Source of the DNA: CAYUIG01 sp964444685
GTDB taxonomy: Bacteria; Gemmatimonadota; Gemmatimonadetes; Longimicrobiales; RSA9
Direction of reading: 5' to 3'
NCBI GenBank assembly: GCA_964444685.1
Contig: CAYUIG010000022.1
Location: forward strand, 1 to 62,827
DNA length: 62,827 nucleotides
Shown: piece by piece, positions 9,343 to 16,842 of the stretch
Layout of the letters: every line of letters begins with the position of its first letter
How positions within the stretch are numbered: position 1 is the stretch's first letter
Translations under genes and position numbers: made by a program
Notes under the pieces: generated by a model
What the model was told of the DNA's origin: nothing
What the model saw: the letters and a program-made list of their open reading frames with translations, nothing else
Database searches by the model: none

Positions 9343-9430
9343 CGGCAACCGAGGGGCGGCGTTACCCGCCCCCAGTCGCCCGTCCTTTGTCGCCCGCCAC
9401 AGGTCGCCCGCTACGCGTCGCCCGCAGTCA
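9135..9430. repeat. Two-armed heptanucleotide element, GGGCGAC family, copy 1
   Basis: The left arm (9135-9336) alternates GGGCGAC with variable 7-mers such as GAACGGC or AAACGAC. It contains three copies of a 38-bp unit at 9222-9259, 9261-9298 and 9299-9336. A short spacer is followed by a right arm (9375-9430) of inverted GTCGCCC heptads. The left arm lies inside the 3' end of the attH-like gene and the right arm lies behind its stop. Relatives are at 48709-48748 and 60872-61448. Confidence 0.92.
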
Positions 9431-9435
9431 GTAAG

Positions 9436-9588
9436 CTAGACCGGCCTCCGCCCCTGGATCAGACGAATGACGATGACCACCAGGGCGATCAGCAGCAGGA
9501 TGTGGACGAATCCGCCGAGCGTGTAGCCGGACACGAGACCGAGGAGCCACAGCACCAGCAGGATCACGAATATCGTCCAGAGCACCAT
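9436..9588 (-). CDS. Lmo0937-family small membrane protein
   Basis: A 50-residue protein with two membrane helices (about 3-20 and 26-43) and a short cationic tail (IRLIQGRRPV). The sequence core LWTIFVILLVLWLLGLVSG matches the Lmo0937 family of tiny membrane proteins, whose function is unknown and which are often stress-associated. The AAGGAGG box sits only 2 nt before the ATG but 5 nt before an in-frame GTG codon that would give MLWTI, the usual family start, so initiation one codon later is likely. It ends 6 bp from the heptad element. The 180-bp spacer to the divergent rhodanese gene holds both promoters. Confidence 0.88.
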   Translation of the reverse strand: MVLWTIFVILLVLWLLGLVSGYTLGGFVHILLLIALVVIVIRLIQGRRPV

Positions 9589-9703
9589 CGCCTCCTTGCG
9601 AAAGGGTACGCCCGTACACTTTGCAACAAGTCGGCCACGGCTCGGGTGGCGCCGGAAGTGGTTGTCACGCTTGGGGCTGCGGAAAAGCGGTCGAGAGGCT
9701 GTC

Positions 9704-9734
9704 TTGACGTACCGGACGGGGCGGCGCCTATTCG
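9704..9734 (+). promoter_or_regulatory. Putative promoter of the rhodanese operon
   Basis: A TTGACG -35-like box (9704-9709) is followed after 17-19 bp by CCTATT/TATTCG (within 9727-9734). The start codon is about 35 nt downstream, with a CGGAGGA ribosome-binding site in between. Position and -35 box fit a housekeeping promoter; the -10 is weak. Confidence 0.4.
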
Positions 9735-9768
9735 CCCTTTCGGCGTACGCGAACCCCGGAGGATCCCC

Positions 9769-10638
9769 ATGACCACACAGCACCAGGAACAGCAGGGCCG
9801 CACTTACGCGCACCCCGAAACGCTCGTCAGCACATCGTGGGTTGCCGAGCACCTGGACCATCCGGGCGTCCGGATCGTCGAGGTGGACGTGGATACGTCG
9901 GAGTACGACAAGGGCCACGTTCCCGGAGCCGTTGGCTGGAACTGGACCACGCAGCTCTGCGACACGGTCGTGCGCGACATCGTGCCGCAGGACGCGCTCG
10001 AGAATCTGCTCGCGGGCTCCGGCATCGACAACAACACGACGATCGTCCTGTATGGCGACAACAACAACTGGTTCGCCGCGTGGGCGTTCTGGCAGCTGAA
10101 GGTGTACGGCCACCAGGACGTGCGCATCATGAACGGCGGACGTCGCAAGTGGCTCGAGGAAGGCCGCGAGATGAGCACCGACGTGCCGTCGTTCGAGCCG
10201 CGTGTGTACGAGGCACGCGAGCCCGATCCTTCGCTGCGCGCATTCCTGCCGCAGGTGCAGGCGTCGCTGTCCGACAACCGGACCGTGCTCGTGGATGTGC
10301 GCAGCCCCGCCGAGTTCACGGGTGAGATCCTGGCGCCGCCGGGACTGCCGGAGACCTGCCAGCGCGGTGGCCACATTCCGGGCGCGAAGAACATTCCGTG
10401 GGGCAAGGCGTGCAACGAGGACGGCACGTTCAAGTCGCCGGAAGAGCTGGACGCGCTGTATCGCGGCCTGGGTGTGACGCCGGACCGCCCCGTGATCACG
10501 TACTGCCGGATCGGCGAGCGTTCCAGCCACACGTGGTTCGCGCTCAAGTACCTGCTCGGCTACCCGGACGTGCGCAACTACGACGGTTCATGGACCGAAT
10601 GGGGCAACATGGTCGGTGCGGCAGTGGAGAAGCCATGA
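9769..10638 (+). CDS. Thiosulfate/3-mercaptopyruvate sulfurtransferase (rhodanese)
   Basis: A 289-residue tandem rhodanese. The inactive N-terminal domain (about 20-145) shows VDVDTSEYDKGHVPGAV and VLYGDNNNWFAAWAFW. The C-terminal domain (about 165-285) carries the catalytic cysteine C246 in the loop CRIGERS, followed by SHTWFALKYLLGY. A CRxGxR loop is the thiosulfate-type pattern, whereas mercaptopyruvate enzymes usually have CGSGVT. It transfers sulfane sulfur to an acceptor such as cyanide or a thiol, probably in the cytoplasm since no signal peptide is seen. The start ATG at 9769 follows a CGGAGGA box. The stop overlaps the next small gene (ATGA), and a CDF transporter follows. Confidence 0.93.
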   Translation: MTTQHQEQQGRTYAHPETLVSTSWVAEHLDHPGVRIVEVDVDTSEYDKGHVPGAVGWNWTTQLCDTVVRDIVPQDALENLLAGSGIDNNTTIVLYGDNNNWFAAWAFWQLKVYGHQDVRIMNGGRRKWLEEGREMSTDVPSFEPRVYEAREPDPSLRAFLPQVQASLSDNRTVLVDVRSPAEFTGEILAPPGLPETCQRGGHIPGAKNIPWGKACNEDGTFKSPEELDALYRGLGVTPDRPVITYCRIGERSSHTWFALKYLLGYPDVRNYDGSWTEWGNMVGAAVEKP

Positions 10639-10853
10639 GGGCCGATCGCTTCTCCTCACGCACATCCGAGATCAACGGCTGGGCGGTTCGCATCGAGTCT
10701 GTACGGCTCGGAGAGCAGTACAATGCGACCGTGCGCAGCGTGGATCCCGGCGCGAGTATCGCCCGCGCCGAGGCCGCCACGCGTGAGGAGGCCGAGCGGG
10801 AGGCGATCGAGAAAGCAGCCGAGCGGCTCGGCCAGACACGCATCTTCCGGTAG
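10635..10853 (+). CDS. Small conserved-looking hypothetical protein
   Basis: A 72-residue cytoplasmic protein starting at the ATG that overlaps the rhodanese stop. It reads as two or three beta strands (WAVRIESVRLGEQYNATVRSV) followed by a helix rich in Glu, Ala and Arg (ATREEAEREAIEKAAERL), a beta-beta-beta-alpha pattern reminiscent of small HicB- or dsRBD-like folds. No catalytic residues are apparent. It is tightly packed between the rhodanese (4-bp overlap) and the CDF transporter (6-bp gap), so it is almost certainly real and co-expressed. Function unknown. Confidence 0.7.
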   Translation: MRADRFSSRTSEINGWAVRIESVRLGEQYNATVRSVDPGASIARAEAATREEAEREAIEKAAERLGQTRIFR

Positions 10854-10859
10854 CAGTCG

Positions 10860-11765
10860 ATGACGGGCGGCGCCGGCGGCCGGTCGCGTTCGCCGCGCCT
10901 CCGGCGCGCCCTCGGCATCGTACAGGTCGGTCTCGTCGCGAACGCGGCGCTCGTCGTCGTGAAGGTGCTCGCCGGTCTCATCGGCCACTCCTACGCACTG
11001 GTGGCCGATGGGATCGAGAGCTCTCTCGATGTGTTCTCCTCCCTCGTGGTCTGGCGCGGGCTCCAGGTCTCCGAGCGCGATCCCGACGGCGAGTTCCACT
11101 TCGGGTACGGCAAAGCCGAGTCGGTGTCCGCCGCTGCCGTCGGCCTCATGCTCGTCGCCGCGTCCGTCATCATCGTCGTCGAAGCCGTTCGAAACATCCT
11201 CACGCCGCACGAGCCGCCGGCACCCTTCACACTCGCCGTACTCGTGGCCGTCATCGCGGTGAAGGAGGTCCTCTTCCGGCGCGTGTTCCGCGCGGGCTCC
11301 GAAGCGCACAGCCCCGCCGTCGTCGCCGATGCATGGCACCATCGCTCCGATGCCATCACCTCCACGGCGGCGCTGATCGGCATAACGATCGCGCTCGTCG
11401 GCGGGCCGGGCTGGGCGGTGGCCGACGAGTGGGCCGCGATCGTTGCGGCCGGCGTCATCGCGTACAACGGCCGGCGTCTCATCCGGCCTGCGGTGCTCGA
11501 CCTGATGGACCGCGCCCCCGACGCCGATGTCCTCGGCCACGTCCGCAGCGCCGCCGAAGGGGTGCCGGGGGTCCTCGCCACCGAGAAGCTGCGGGCCCGC
11601 AAGGTGGGCATGGGCTACTACGTCGACCTGCACGTGCAGGCGGATCCTGCCATGACCCTCGAGGATGCCCACGAGCTCGGGCACGACGTGAAGCGCGCCA
11701 TCCTCGCCGGCGTGCCCATCGTCATCGATGCGCTCATCCACATGGAGCCGTATCCCCGACCTTGA
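10860..11765 (+). CDS. Cation diffusion facilitator (CDF) family metal transporter
   Basis: A 301-residue inner-membrane protein with six predicted membrane helices and a C-terminal cytoplasmic ferredoxin-like domain (about 215-298). The first metal-binding helix reads SYALVADGIESSLDVFSSL, with the family D-x3-x3-D spacing. The fifth-helix motif is DAWHHRSDA, where HxxxD binds divalent metal. CDF proteins export Zn2+, Fe2+, Co2+ or Mn2+ using the proton gradient. A GI-type TM2 with Asp instead of His (DGIES rather than DAxH) makes the Fe/Mn-preferring branch possible, but specificity is not settled. It is the third gene of the rhodanese operon. Confidence 0.92.
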   Translation: MTGGAGGRSRSPRLRRALGIVQVGLVANAALVVVKVLAGLIGHSYALVADGIESSLDVFSSLVVWRGLQVSERDPDGEFHFGYGKAESVSAAAVGLMLVAASVIIVVEAVRNILTPHEPPAPFTLAVLVAVIAVKEVLFRRVFRAGSEAHSPAVVADAWHHRSDAITSTAALIGITIALVGGPGWAVADEWAAIVAAGVIAYNGRRLIRPAVLDLMDRAPDADVLGHVRSAAEGVPGVLATEKLRARKVGMGYYVDLHVQADPAMTLEDAHELGHDVKRAILAGVPIVIDALIHMEPYPRP

Positions 11766-11931
11766 CCTGACGCACGCGCGCAACAATCCATGATGCGTGA
11801 GCCACGCCCGGGTGCAGCAAAAGGCGCATCCCCGCGTGCTTTTCGCGCCCGGTCCCGTTGGCGTGCGACGTGCCACGGTGCCCCATCGCCCCGCATCGGG
11901 GCACGACCCGGAAGAACAGGTGCAGAAGCGG

Positions 11932-13236
11932 ATGGATCAGGTGATGGAACCCCAGCCGGCCGCGCGCACGAGCGTGCGCGCGCAGACCGGTGAGGTAGAA
12001 CCGGTGCGGCCGGCGGCCTGGCGGCTCCCGGCACGTTCGATCGCTTGGCGGCTTTTCTTCACGGCATGGCTGGTCTACGGCCTCCATTTCGCCACCGACA
12101 TCGTACGCGAGCACTANNNNNNNNNNNNNNNNNNNNNNNNNNNNNNNNNNNNNNNNNNNNNNNNNNNNNNNNNNNNNNNNNNNNNNNNNNNNNNNNNNNN
12201 NNNNNNNNNNNNNNNNGACCGCCGCGCCATGTGGCTCGCGCTGCTCTATGCGTTCGGCACGCCCGTCTTCTTCCGCACCGGATTTCTCAACCACAACCTC
12301 ATGCTCGGCCACATCGCGTTCGCCGGCTTCCTGGCGATGTGGGATCCCGGACGGTCGCTCGACATATCGTGGAAGACGCGTGCGTTCCTGGGCGGGATCG
12401 CCGGCGGACTGACCGTGCTGTTCGACTACAGTGGCGTGGTCTTCCTGCTCGGACTGTTCGGATACGCCATGCTCGCGCGCTGGCGTGACGAAGGCCGGCA
12501 CACCGTCATCCCCACCGGCTTCTGGTACGTGCTGGGATCGATTCCGCCGATTCTGGTGCTCTGGTTCTATCAGTGGCGCGCGTTCGGGAACCCGTTCCTG
12601 CCCGGACAGCACTGGATGCCGCCCGTGCAGTGGATCGAGCTCGGATACCAGGGTTACGGCGGGCCGCAGCTCGAGCTGCTCATCATGCTCGTCGCCGACC
12701 ACCGGTTCGGCCTCTTCGCGGCCGCACCCCTCCTGCTGCTCGGACTGGCCGCACCGTTCCTGCGCCGGGACAACGACTGGCCGGCACTCGAAACCTGGAC
12801 GTGCATCGCGCTGTTCGTCGCGACATGGGTGTTCTTCGCCGGCAGCAACTACACGCGCCTGCAGTTCAACACGGGCATCCGCTACATGGCGCCCGTGCTG
12901 CCGTTCCTCTTCCTGCCGACCGCACGCGTGCTCGTGCGTTGGCCGCGTGCGGTCCAGCTCTGGATTGCGGTTCCCTCCGTCGTCCTCGCCTGGGCCATGG
13001 CCATGAACCGCGAGGTCTGGCGACCTCTCGGCGTCCTGGAGCCAGTCGCGCGCGTTCTCACCGGAGGCTTCGAGCTGCCGGCGCTCACGACCATCGAGCG
13101 CATGCGCGAGATGTTCGGCGACTTCCTCCCGCATGGTGTCTCGCCCCTGCCGCTGTTCGCCCTCGCGGGGGTCATCCTCTGGCTCATCTGGAGCGCACCG
13201 CCGCGCCGCAGCAGCGACGCGGACACCTTGCGCTGA
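11932..13236 (+). CDS. Polytopic membrane protein, glycosyltransferase-like, interrupted by assembly gap
   Basis: The N-terminal part (11932 or 11944 to 12116) has a basic, proline-rich leader and the first membrane helix (SIAWRLFFTAWLVYGLHFAT). After the 100-N gap, 340 residues follow with about eight membrane helices and a loop WYQW...PFLPGQHWMP. An aromatic loop YTRLQFNTGIRYMAPVLPFLFLP precedes the last helices. The layout recalls GT-C/ArnT-like integral membrane transferases that use lipid-linked donors, but the diagnostic N-terminal acidic loop would fall in the gap, so the function remains open. The gap length is probably arbitrary, so the true protein length is unknown. Confidence 0.6.
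   Translation: MDQVMEPQPAARTSVRAQTGEVEPVRPAAWRLPARSIAWRLFFTAWLVYGLHFATDIVREHXXXXXXXXXXXXXXXXXXXXXXXXXXXXXXXXXXDRRAMWLALLYAFGTPVFFRTGFLNHNLMLGHIAFAGFLAMWDPGRSLDISWKTRAFLGGIAGGLTVLFDYSGVVFLLGLFGYAMLARWRDEGRHTVIPTGFWYVLGSIPPILVLWFYQWRAFGNPFLPGQHWMPPVQWIELGYQGYGGPQLELLIMLVADHRFGLFAAAPLLLLGLAAPFLRRDNDWPALETWTCIALFVATWVFFAGSNYTRLQFNTGIRYMAPVLPFLFLPTARVLVRWPRAVQLWIAVPSVVLAWAMAMNREVWRPLGVLEPVARVLTGGFELPALTTIERMREMFGDFLPHGVSPLPLFALAGVILWLIWSAPPRRSSDADTLR
12117..12216. other. Assembly gap (100 N)
   Basis: Exactly 100 N, the conventional placeholder for a gap of unknown size. It interrupts the membrane-protein gene at 11932-13236. Confidence 0.99.
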
Positions 13237-13261
13237 CCGGCGAGGGGGTGCACGCTACCGT
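13233..13261 (+). promoter_or_regulatory. Putative promoter of the NmrA-like gene
   Basis: CTGACC (13233-13238) and TACCGT (13256-13261) are separated by 17 bp and lie 27 nt before the ATG at 13288, with a CCAGGAG box between. It overlaps the stop of the upstream gene. Moderate match to a sigma-70-type promoter. Confidence 0.35.
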
Positions 13262-13287
13262 TCGTGCTCCCCCTCCAGGAGTCGGCC

Positions 13288-14163
13288 ATGATCCTCGTTT
13301 CAGGCGCCACCGGGATGCTCGGCGGCATGATCACCCGCCGCCTGCTCGATCTGGGTCACCCGGTCCGCATGCTCGTCCGCCCGGGCTCCGACTACCAGAA
13401 GCTCGTCGCAGCCGGTGCAGACTTCGCGCTGGGTGACCTGAAGGTTCCGGATTCAGTCGTGCGCGCATGCGAGGGCATCGACGTCGTCGTCACCACCGCC
13501 AACTCCGCACGCCGCGGCGGCGAGGACAACGTCGACACGATCGAACGGGAGGGGAACCGCAACCTCATCGATGCCGCGCGTGCGGCGGGTGTGCGCAGGT
13601 TCGTCTTCGTTTCCGCGCTCGGCGCGCATCCCGACAGCCCCGCCGACTTCCTGAGCGGCAAGGGTGCGGCCGAAGTGCATCTCGAGTCGAGCGGGCTCGA
13701 GTACGTCATCCTCCAGCCCAACCTGTTCATGGAGGTCTGGATCGCGATGATGATGGGGCCGGCCATCGCGGGCGGCCCCGTCACCTTCGTCCGGCCGGCA
13801 CAGGCGCGGCACACGTTCGTCGCCATGGACGACGTCGCCGACCTGGGCGTGGCCGCCGCGATTCAACCGTCCGCGGCGAACCGCAGGATCGTACTGGGCG
13901 GACCCGACGCGCTCTCGTGGCGCGACGTCACCGCGATCTTCGAGCGCGCACTGGGACGCGCCATTGACATCCACCTCGTCGATCCGGGCGACCCGCTGCC
14001 CGGACTCCCGCCGGTCGTCGCCCAGCTCGCGGCCGCGTTCGAGTCACACGAGACCGCCTTCGACTCCTCGGCCGTCGCCGCCGAGTTCGGTTTGCGACTG
14101 CGACGCGTCGAAGACTTCGCGCGCGCCATGACCGCCAGCGCCGCGCCCGGGATCGGTCACTAG
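13288..14163 (+). CDS. NmrA-like NAD(P)-binding epimerase/reductase family protein
   Basis: A 291-residue atypical short-chain dehydrogenase. The glycine-rich NAD(P) motif is MILVSGATGMLGGMITRRLL (GxxGxxG at residues 6-12), with R29/R33 in MLVRPGSD favouring NADP. Instead of the catalytic YxxxK it has SGKGAAEVHLESSGLEYVILQPN, the pattern of NmrA/SDR_a5 redox-sensing or reductase proteins. Later residues AMDDVADLGVAAA form the usual helix. The start at 13288 is preceded by CCAGGAG at proper spacing. It is a single gene, convergent with the secreted DUF1579-like gene. Substrate unknown. Confidence 0.88.
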   Translation: MILVSGATGMLGGMITRRLLDLGHPVRMLVRPGSDYQKLVAAGADFALGDLKVPDSVVRACEGIDVVVTTANSARRGGEDNVDTIEREGNRNLIDAARAAGVRRFVFVSALGAHPDSPADFLSGKGAAEVHLESSGLEYVILQPNLFMEVWIAMMMGPAIAGGPVTFVRPAQARHTFVAMDDVADLGVAAAIQPSAANRRIVLGGPDALSWRDVTAIFERALGRAIDIHLVDPGDPLPGLPPVVAQLAAAFESHETAFDSSAVAAEFGLRLRRVEDFARAMTASAAPGIGH

Positions 14164-14164
14164 G

Positions 14165-14698
14165 TCAATCGCCAGACACGCGCTCGAGGCGCATCTCGAG
14201 GAACGGATACCATGTCGTTCCGTCCGGGCTGAATTCGCCCTTCTCGATCCATTTGCCGTCGGCGAACTGCATCGCGTAACGCACCTGGCCCTGGCCGCCC
14301 GGGATCTCGAAGCCCCAGCGGAAACCGTCCGCCGTACGCTCCAGCTTCGCTTCCGCCTGTCCGCCATCCGCCAGCCACGATGTGATCCGGTAGCCGCCAT
14401 CCGGATGCGGTGAAATCACGCCGAACGCGTTGTGTACGACACGCTCGCTTCCATCCGGCGCGCGCGCCGTGAACAGACCTTCGACCGCGAGCGCAGCACC
14501 GCCGGCCATCTTTCGCACCCGTTCCGTCCCCTGCGCCGTGGCCGCATCACCCGGACCCATCTGGAACGTCGCCGCTCCCGACCACTCGCCGATGAGAAAG
14601 TCGAACTCCCGCATCACATCCGGTGACACCTGCGCGACCTGCGCCGCCGCCGGTGCGCTCAGACCCATGAACAGCACTCCCAGCAGCATCCCCTTCAT
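14165..14698 (-). CDS. Secreted DUF1579-like protein
   Basis: A 177-residue exported protein. Residues 1-19 form a Sec signal peptide (MKGMLLGVLFMGLSAPAAAQ). The mature part begins with FDFLIGEWSGAATFQMGPG, typical of DUF1579-like beta-barrel proteins, and continues with repeated beta strands (GGYRITSWLADGG, WGFEIPGGQGQVRYAMQF, WIEKGEFSPDGTTWYPFLEMRLERV). The fold probably resembles the nitrobindin or lipocalin barrel, but no heme ligand is evident. It is the last gene of a three-gene operon: its ATG overlaps the stop of the winged-helix regulator by 4 bp, so it is probably under the same palindromic operator. Confidence 0.75.
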   Translation of the reverse strand: MKGMLLGVLFMGLSAPAAAQVAQVSPDVMREFDFLIGEWSGAATFQMGPGDAATAQGTERVRKMAGGAALAVEGLFTARAPDGSERVVHNAFGVISPHPDGGYRITSWLADGGQAEAKLERTADGFRWGFEIPGGQGQVRYAMQFADGKWIEKGEFSPDGTTWYPFLEMRLERVSGD

Positions 14699-15000
14699 CG
14701 TTCCCCTCCCTCGATCATCCGACCGAGCCGGTCGATGTATCGGCGGAACGCCTTTCGCCCCGCCGCCGTCATGCGGTACCGCGTCAGCGGCTTCCGATCC
14801 ACGAACTTCTTCTCCGCCGCGACGTACCCCGCCTCCTCCAGCTTCCTCAGATGCATCCCGAGGTTCCCGTCCGTCGCACCCGTACGCTCCCGCAGAAACG
14901 TGAACTCCGCATCCTCCACCGCGGCCAGGATCGACATCACGGCCAGCCGGATGCGCGAGTGGATGACCTCGTCCAGCTTCTGGTACTCGTATTCGCTCAT
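14695..15000 (-). CDS. Winged-helix transcriptional regulator
   Basis: A 101-residue regulator with one winged helix-turn-helix: DEVIHSRIRLAVMSILAAVEDAEFTFLRERTGATDGNLGMHLRKLEEAGYVAAEKKFVDRKPLTRYRMT. The recognition helix lies in TDGNLGMHLRKLEEAGYV (about 43-60), and the wing has FVDRKPLTRY. This is the compact ArsR/MarR-like 'transcriptional regulator' type found next to membrane proteins in Acidobacteria and Gemmatimonadota. No metal- or ligand-binding domain is present, so protein partners may control it. It overlaps both neighbours by 4 bp and probably binds the palindrome at 15612-15625 to repress its own operon. Confidence 0.9.
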   Translation of the reverse strand: MSEYEYQKLDEVIHSRIRLAVMSILAAVEDAEFTFLRERTGATDGNLGMHLRKLEEAGYVAAEKKFVDRKPLTRYRMTAAGRKAFRRYIDRLGRMIEGGER

Positions 15001-15590
15001 GACCCGCGAATGACGGTCCGGCGCGAACGCGTGTACAGCAGCATCCCCGGCACCAGCTCCAGCAGCAATGCCATCGCCGCGAGCAGCAGCAGTACGTAGG
15101 TCCCCGGCACGAACAGCATCACCCCTGCGCCCGCCCACCACGCACCGCCCACGCCCGCCAGCCACCGCGTTCCCGTCAACACGCCCGTCGCGACGATCCC
15201 CAGCCCCATCAGCGCCGCCATCAACCCCGCCAGCGACTCCATCGGCACCACCGACCCCAGCAGCCCGGCAAGCGCGACCAGCGTCATCGTCACCGCACAC
15301 GACAGCCACACCACCCCCAGCACCCGGCGCCCACCCGTGCGCACACGCGCCCTCCCGCTCCCCCGCATCCCCAGCCACAGCGACAGCCCCCAGCCCACTA
15401 CCAGCACCGCTCCCCACACCAGCCGCGGATCCGCGACCGGCCGCCCTTCCGCGTACAGCCACGTCAGCACCAGTCCGACCGGCGCGAGCAGCCCCCACAC
15501 CAGGAAATGGCTGCCGTTGTCCGCCACGGTCTGCTGCGTCTCGTCCATGAGCCGTCGAATGAAGGCGAGGTCCTGCTCCGGCTGGTTCAT
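14997..15590 (-). CDS. Hypothetical inner-membrane protein co-operonic with regulator
   Basis: A 197-residue protein with a soluble N-terminal helix (MNQPEQDLAFIRRLMDETQQTV) followed by about six membrane helices (roughly 30-45, 60-75, 88-110, 115-137, 143-160, 163-185) rich in Gly, Val and Leu. It has no recognisable transport or enzyme motif. It is the first gene behind the strong promoter and palindrome and overlaps the regulator gene by 4 bp. A membrane protein paired with a minimal winged-helix regulator could be a sensor that sequesters it, but that is only inference. Confidence 0.75.
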   Translation of the reverse strand: MNQPEQDLAFIRRLMDETQQTVADNGSHFLVWGLLAPVGLVLTWLYAEGRPVADPRLVWGAVLVVGWGLSLWLGMRGSGRARVRTGGRRVLGVVWLSCAVTMTLVALAGLLGSVVPMESLAGLMAALMGLGIVATGVLTGTRWLAGVGGAWWAGAGVMLFVPGTYVLLLLAAMALLLELVPGMLLYTRSRRTVIRGS

Positions 15591-15611
15591 GGGGTTTCCT
15601 TTCGGTCGGTT

Positions 15612-15625
15612 TCAGAGTACTCTGA
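15612..15625. promoter_or_regulatory. Perfect 14-bp palindrome, probable operator
   Basis: TCAGAGTACTCTGA is its own reverse complement. It lies directly downstream of the -10 box of the minus-strand promoter, about 25 nt before the start at 15590, where a bound repressor would block initiation. The regulator encoded two genes downstream is the obvious candidate. A partly overlapping second inverted repeat, CTCT...AGAG (15620-15634), extends it. Confidence 0.7.
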
Positions 15626-15654
15626 TTATTAGAGCAAACGCCGGAAGCTGTCAA
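15625..15654 (-). promoter_or_regulatory. Sigma-70-type promoter of the regulator operon
   Basis: On the minus strand a perfect TTGACA (15654-15649) is followed by an 18-bp spacer and AATAAT (15630-15625), or by 17 bp and TAATAA. The start codon at 15590 has an AAAGGAAA ribosome-binding site. This is the best consensus promoter in the window. Confidence 0.8.
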
Positions 15655-15706
15655 CCCCGCGCCCGAAACCCTTGCGGCAGACCGGCCGGGCATGGATCCT
15701 GGGCGC

Positions 15707-16126
15707 ATGAATGAACCGAGTGAAGGGCGCTTTCCCGTTACGATCGAAGCGCCGGTGGCGTGGGGCGAGATGGACGCGCTCGGGCACGTGAACAACGCGG
15801 TCTACTTCCGTTGGTTCGAGAGCGCGCGGATCGCGTATCTGGACCGGATCGGATTCCTCGGGGACGTGGTAGGTCCGATCCTGGCGCGAACGGAGTGCCG
15901 CTTCCGGCGTCCGCTGCACTGGCCGGAGACGGTGCGCATTGGCGCGCGCACGCTGGCGGTGGGTCCGGACCGCTTCACGATGGAGTATCGGATCGTGGCC
16001 GTTTCGACCGGGGAGGTGGCGGCGGAGGGAACGGGTGAAGTGGTGTCGTACGACTACGAGACAGGGCGGAAAGCGCCGCTGCCGGAGGCGGTGCGGATCG
16101 CGATCGAACAGCTGGAGGGCGGATGA
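15707..16126 (+). CDS. Acyl-CoA thioesterase, 4HBT hot-dog family
   Basis: A 139-residue hot-dog fold protein. The catalytic segment AWGEMDALGHVNNAVYFRWFESARIAYL contains the Asp and the HxxN of the 4-hydroxybenzoyl-CoA thioesterase/YbgC/FcbC group. Later strands read GPILARTECRFRRPLHWPETVRIG and FTMEYRIV. The length is typical for the family (about 130-150). It hydrolyses an acyl-CoA thioester in the cytoplasm; the chain is not predictable. An upstream in-frame ATG at 15692 would add five residues, and neither start has a strong ribosome-binding site. Its stop overlaps the TMEM175-like gene (ATGA). Confidence 0.9.
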   Translation: MNEPSEGRFPVTIEAPVAWGEMDALGHVNNAVYFRWFESARIAYLDRIGFLGDVVGPILARTECRFRRPLHWPETVRIGARTLAVGPDRFTMEYRIVAVSTGEVAAEGTGEVVSYDYETGRKAPLPEAVRIAIEQLEGG

Positions 16127-16842
16127 GCGACGTGGCTCTGCTGCCGGTGGACCGGGACGGTGTGCGGCTGAGGGGTCGTGAGATGACGCGCATCGAGACG
16201 TTCACGGATGCCGCGTTTGCGTTCGCGGTGACGCTGCTGGTGGTGTCCGTCGATGCGATTCCGACGACCTACGCGGAACTCATTGGTGCGCTTCGGGGGC
16301 TGCCCGCCTTCGCGATCAGCTTCCTGCTGCTGATGGTATTCTGGTACGGGCACTGGCAGTGGAGCCGACGCTACGGCATGGAGGACCTGCCGTCGATCGT
16401 ACTGTCCTGCGTGCTGGTATTCGCGGTGCTGAGTTACGTGTATCCGCTGAAGTACCTGATGTCGCTGACTACGACGTGGCTGTCGCGGGGCTCGATCGGG
16501 ACCGCAGCAGAGCTGTCGTCACCGGGCGAGTTGTACGGAATCTTCGCGATCTATGGCTTCGGCTTCGCGGGCATGTCGCTGGTGGTGTCGCTGCTGAATG
16601 CACATGCGGTGCGGCGCCGGGAAGAGCTCGAGCTGGACGCGGCGGAAGTGATCGTTGCGCGCGGCGACGTCGGCGCATGGCTGATCCTGATGGCGGTCGG
16701 CCTGTTCTCGGCCCTGCTTGCATTGTTCCTTCCGCCAACGGTCGCCGGGTGGCCCGGCTGGGCGTACATGCTGCTTCCGATCGCCATGCCGGTGTACGGC
16801 CGGTCTATCGCGCGGGCGGCGGCGCGGGCGCGGAGCTCCTGA
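16123..16842 (+). CDS. TMEM175/DUF1211-family potassium channel-like protein
   Basis: A 239-residue inner-membrane protein with about six helices. The first helix carries the TMEM175 signature at residues 23-39, RIETFTDAAFAFAVTLL; the family consensus is R-x3-FSD-x-V-F-A-I-x-x-T-L-L, so Ser is Thr here. Bacterial TMEM175 proteins are single-repeat subunits that assemble into tetrameric K+-permeable channels. A second loop HWQWSRRYG and a C-terminal pair of helices (170-230) follow. It overlaps the thioesterase gene by 4 bp. Its 3' end runs 38 bp into the convergent flippase gene. Confidence 0.8.
   Translation: MSDVALLPVDRDGVRLRGREMTRIETFTDAAFAFAVTLLVVSVDAIPTTYAELIGALRGLPAFAISFLLLMVFWYGHWQWSRRYGMEDLPSIVLSCVLVFAVLSYVYPLKYLMSLTTTWLSRGSIGTAAELSSPGELYGIFAIYGFGFAGMSLVVSLLNAHAVRRREELELDAAEVIVARGDVGAWLILMAVGLFSALLALFLPPTVAGWPGWAYMLLPIAMPVYGRSIARAAARARSS

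Noticed and set aside
9128..9439. A separate 103-codon frame over the GGGCGAC repeat
   Set aside because: It is another frame of the repeat, inside the attH tail, with no start signal or domain.
15068..15550. Pro/Ser/Thr-rich frame on the plus strand
   Set aside because: It is the complement of the membrane-protein gene at 14997-15590 and has pure compositional bias.
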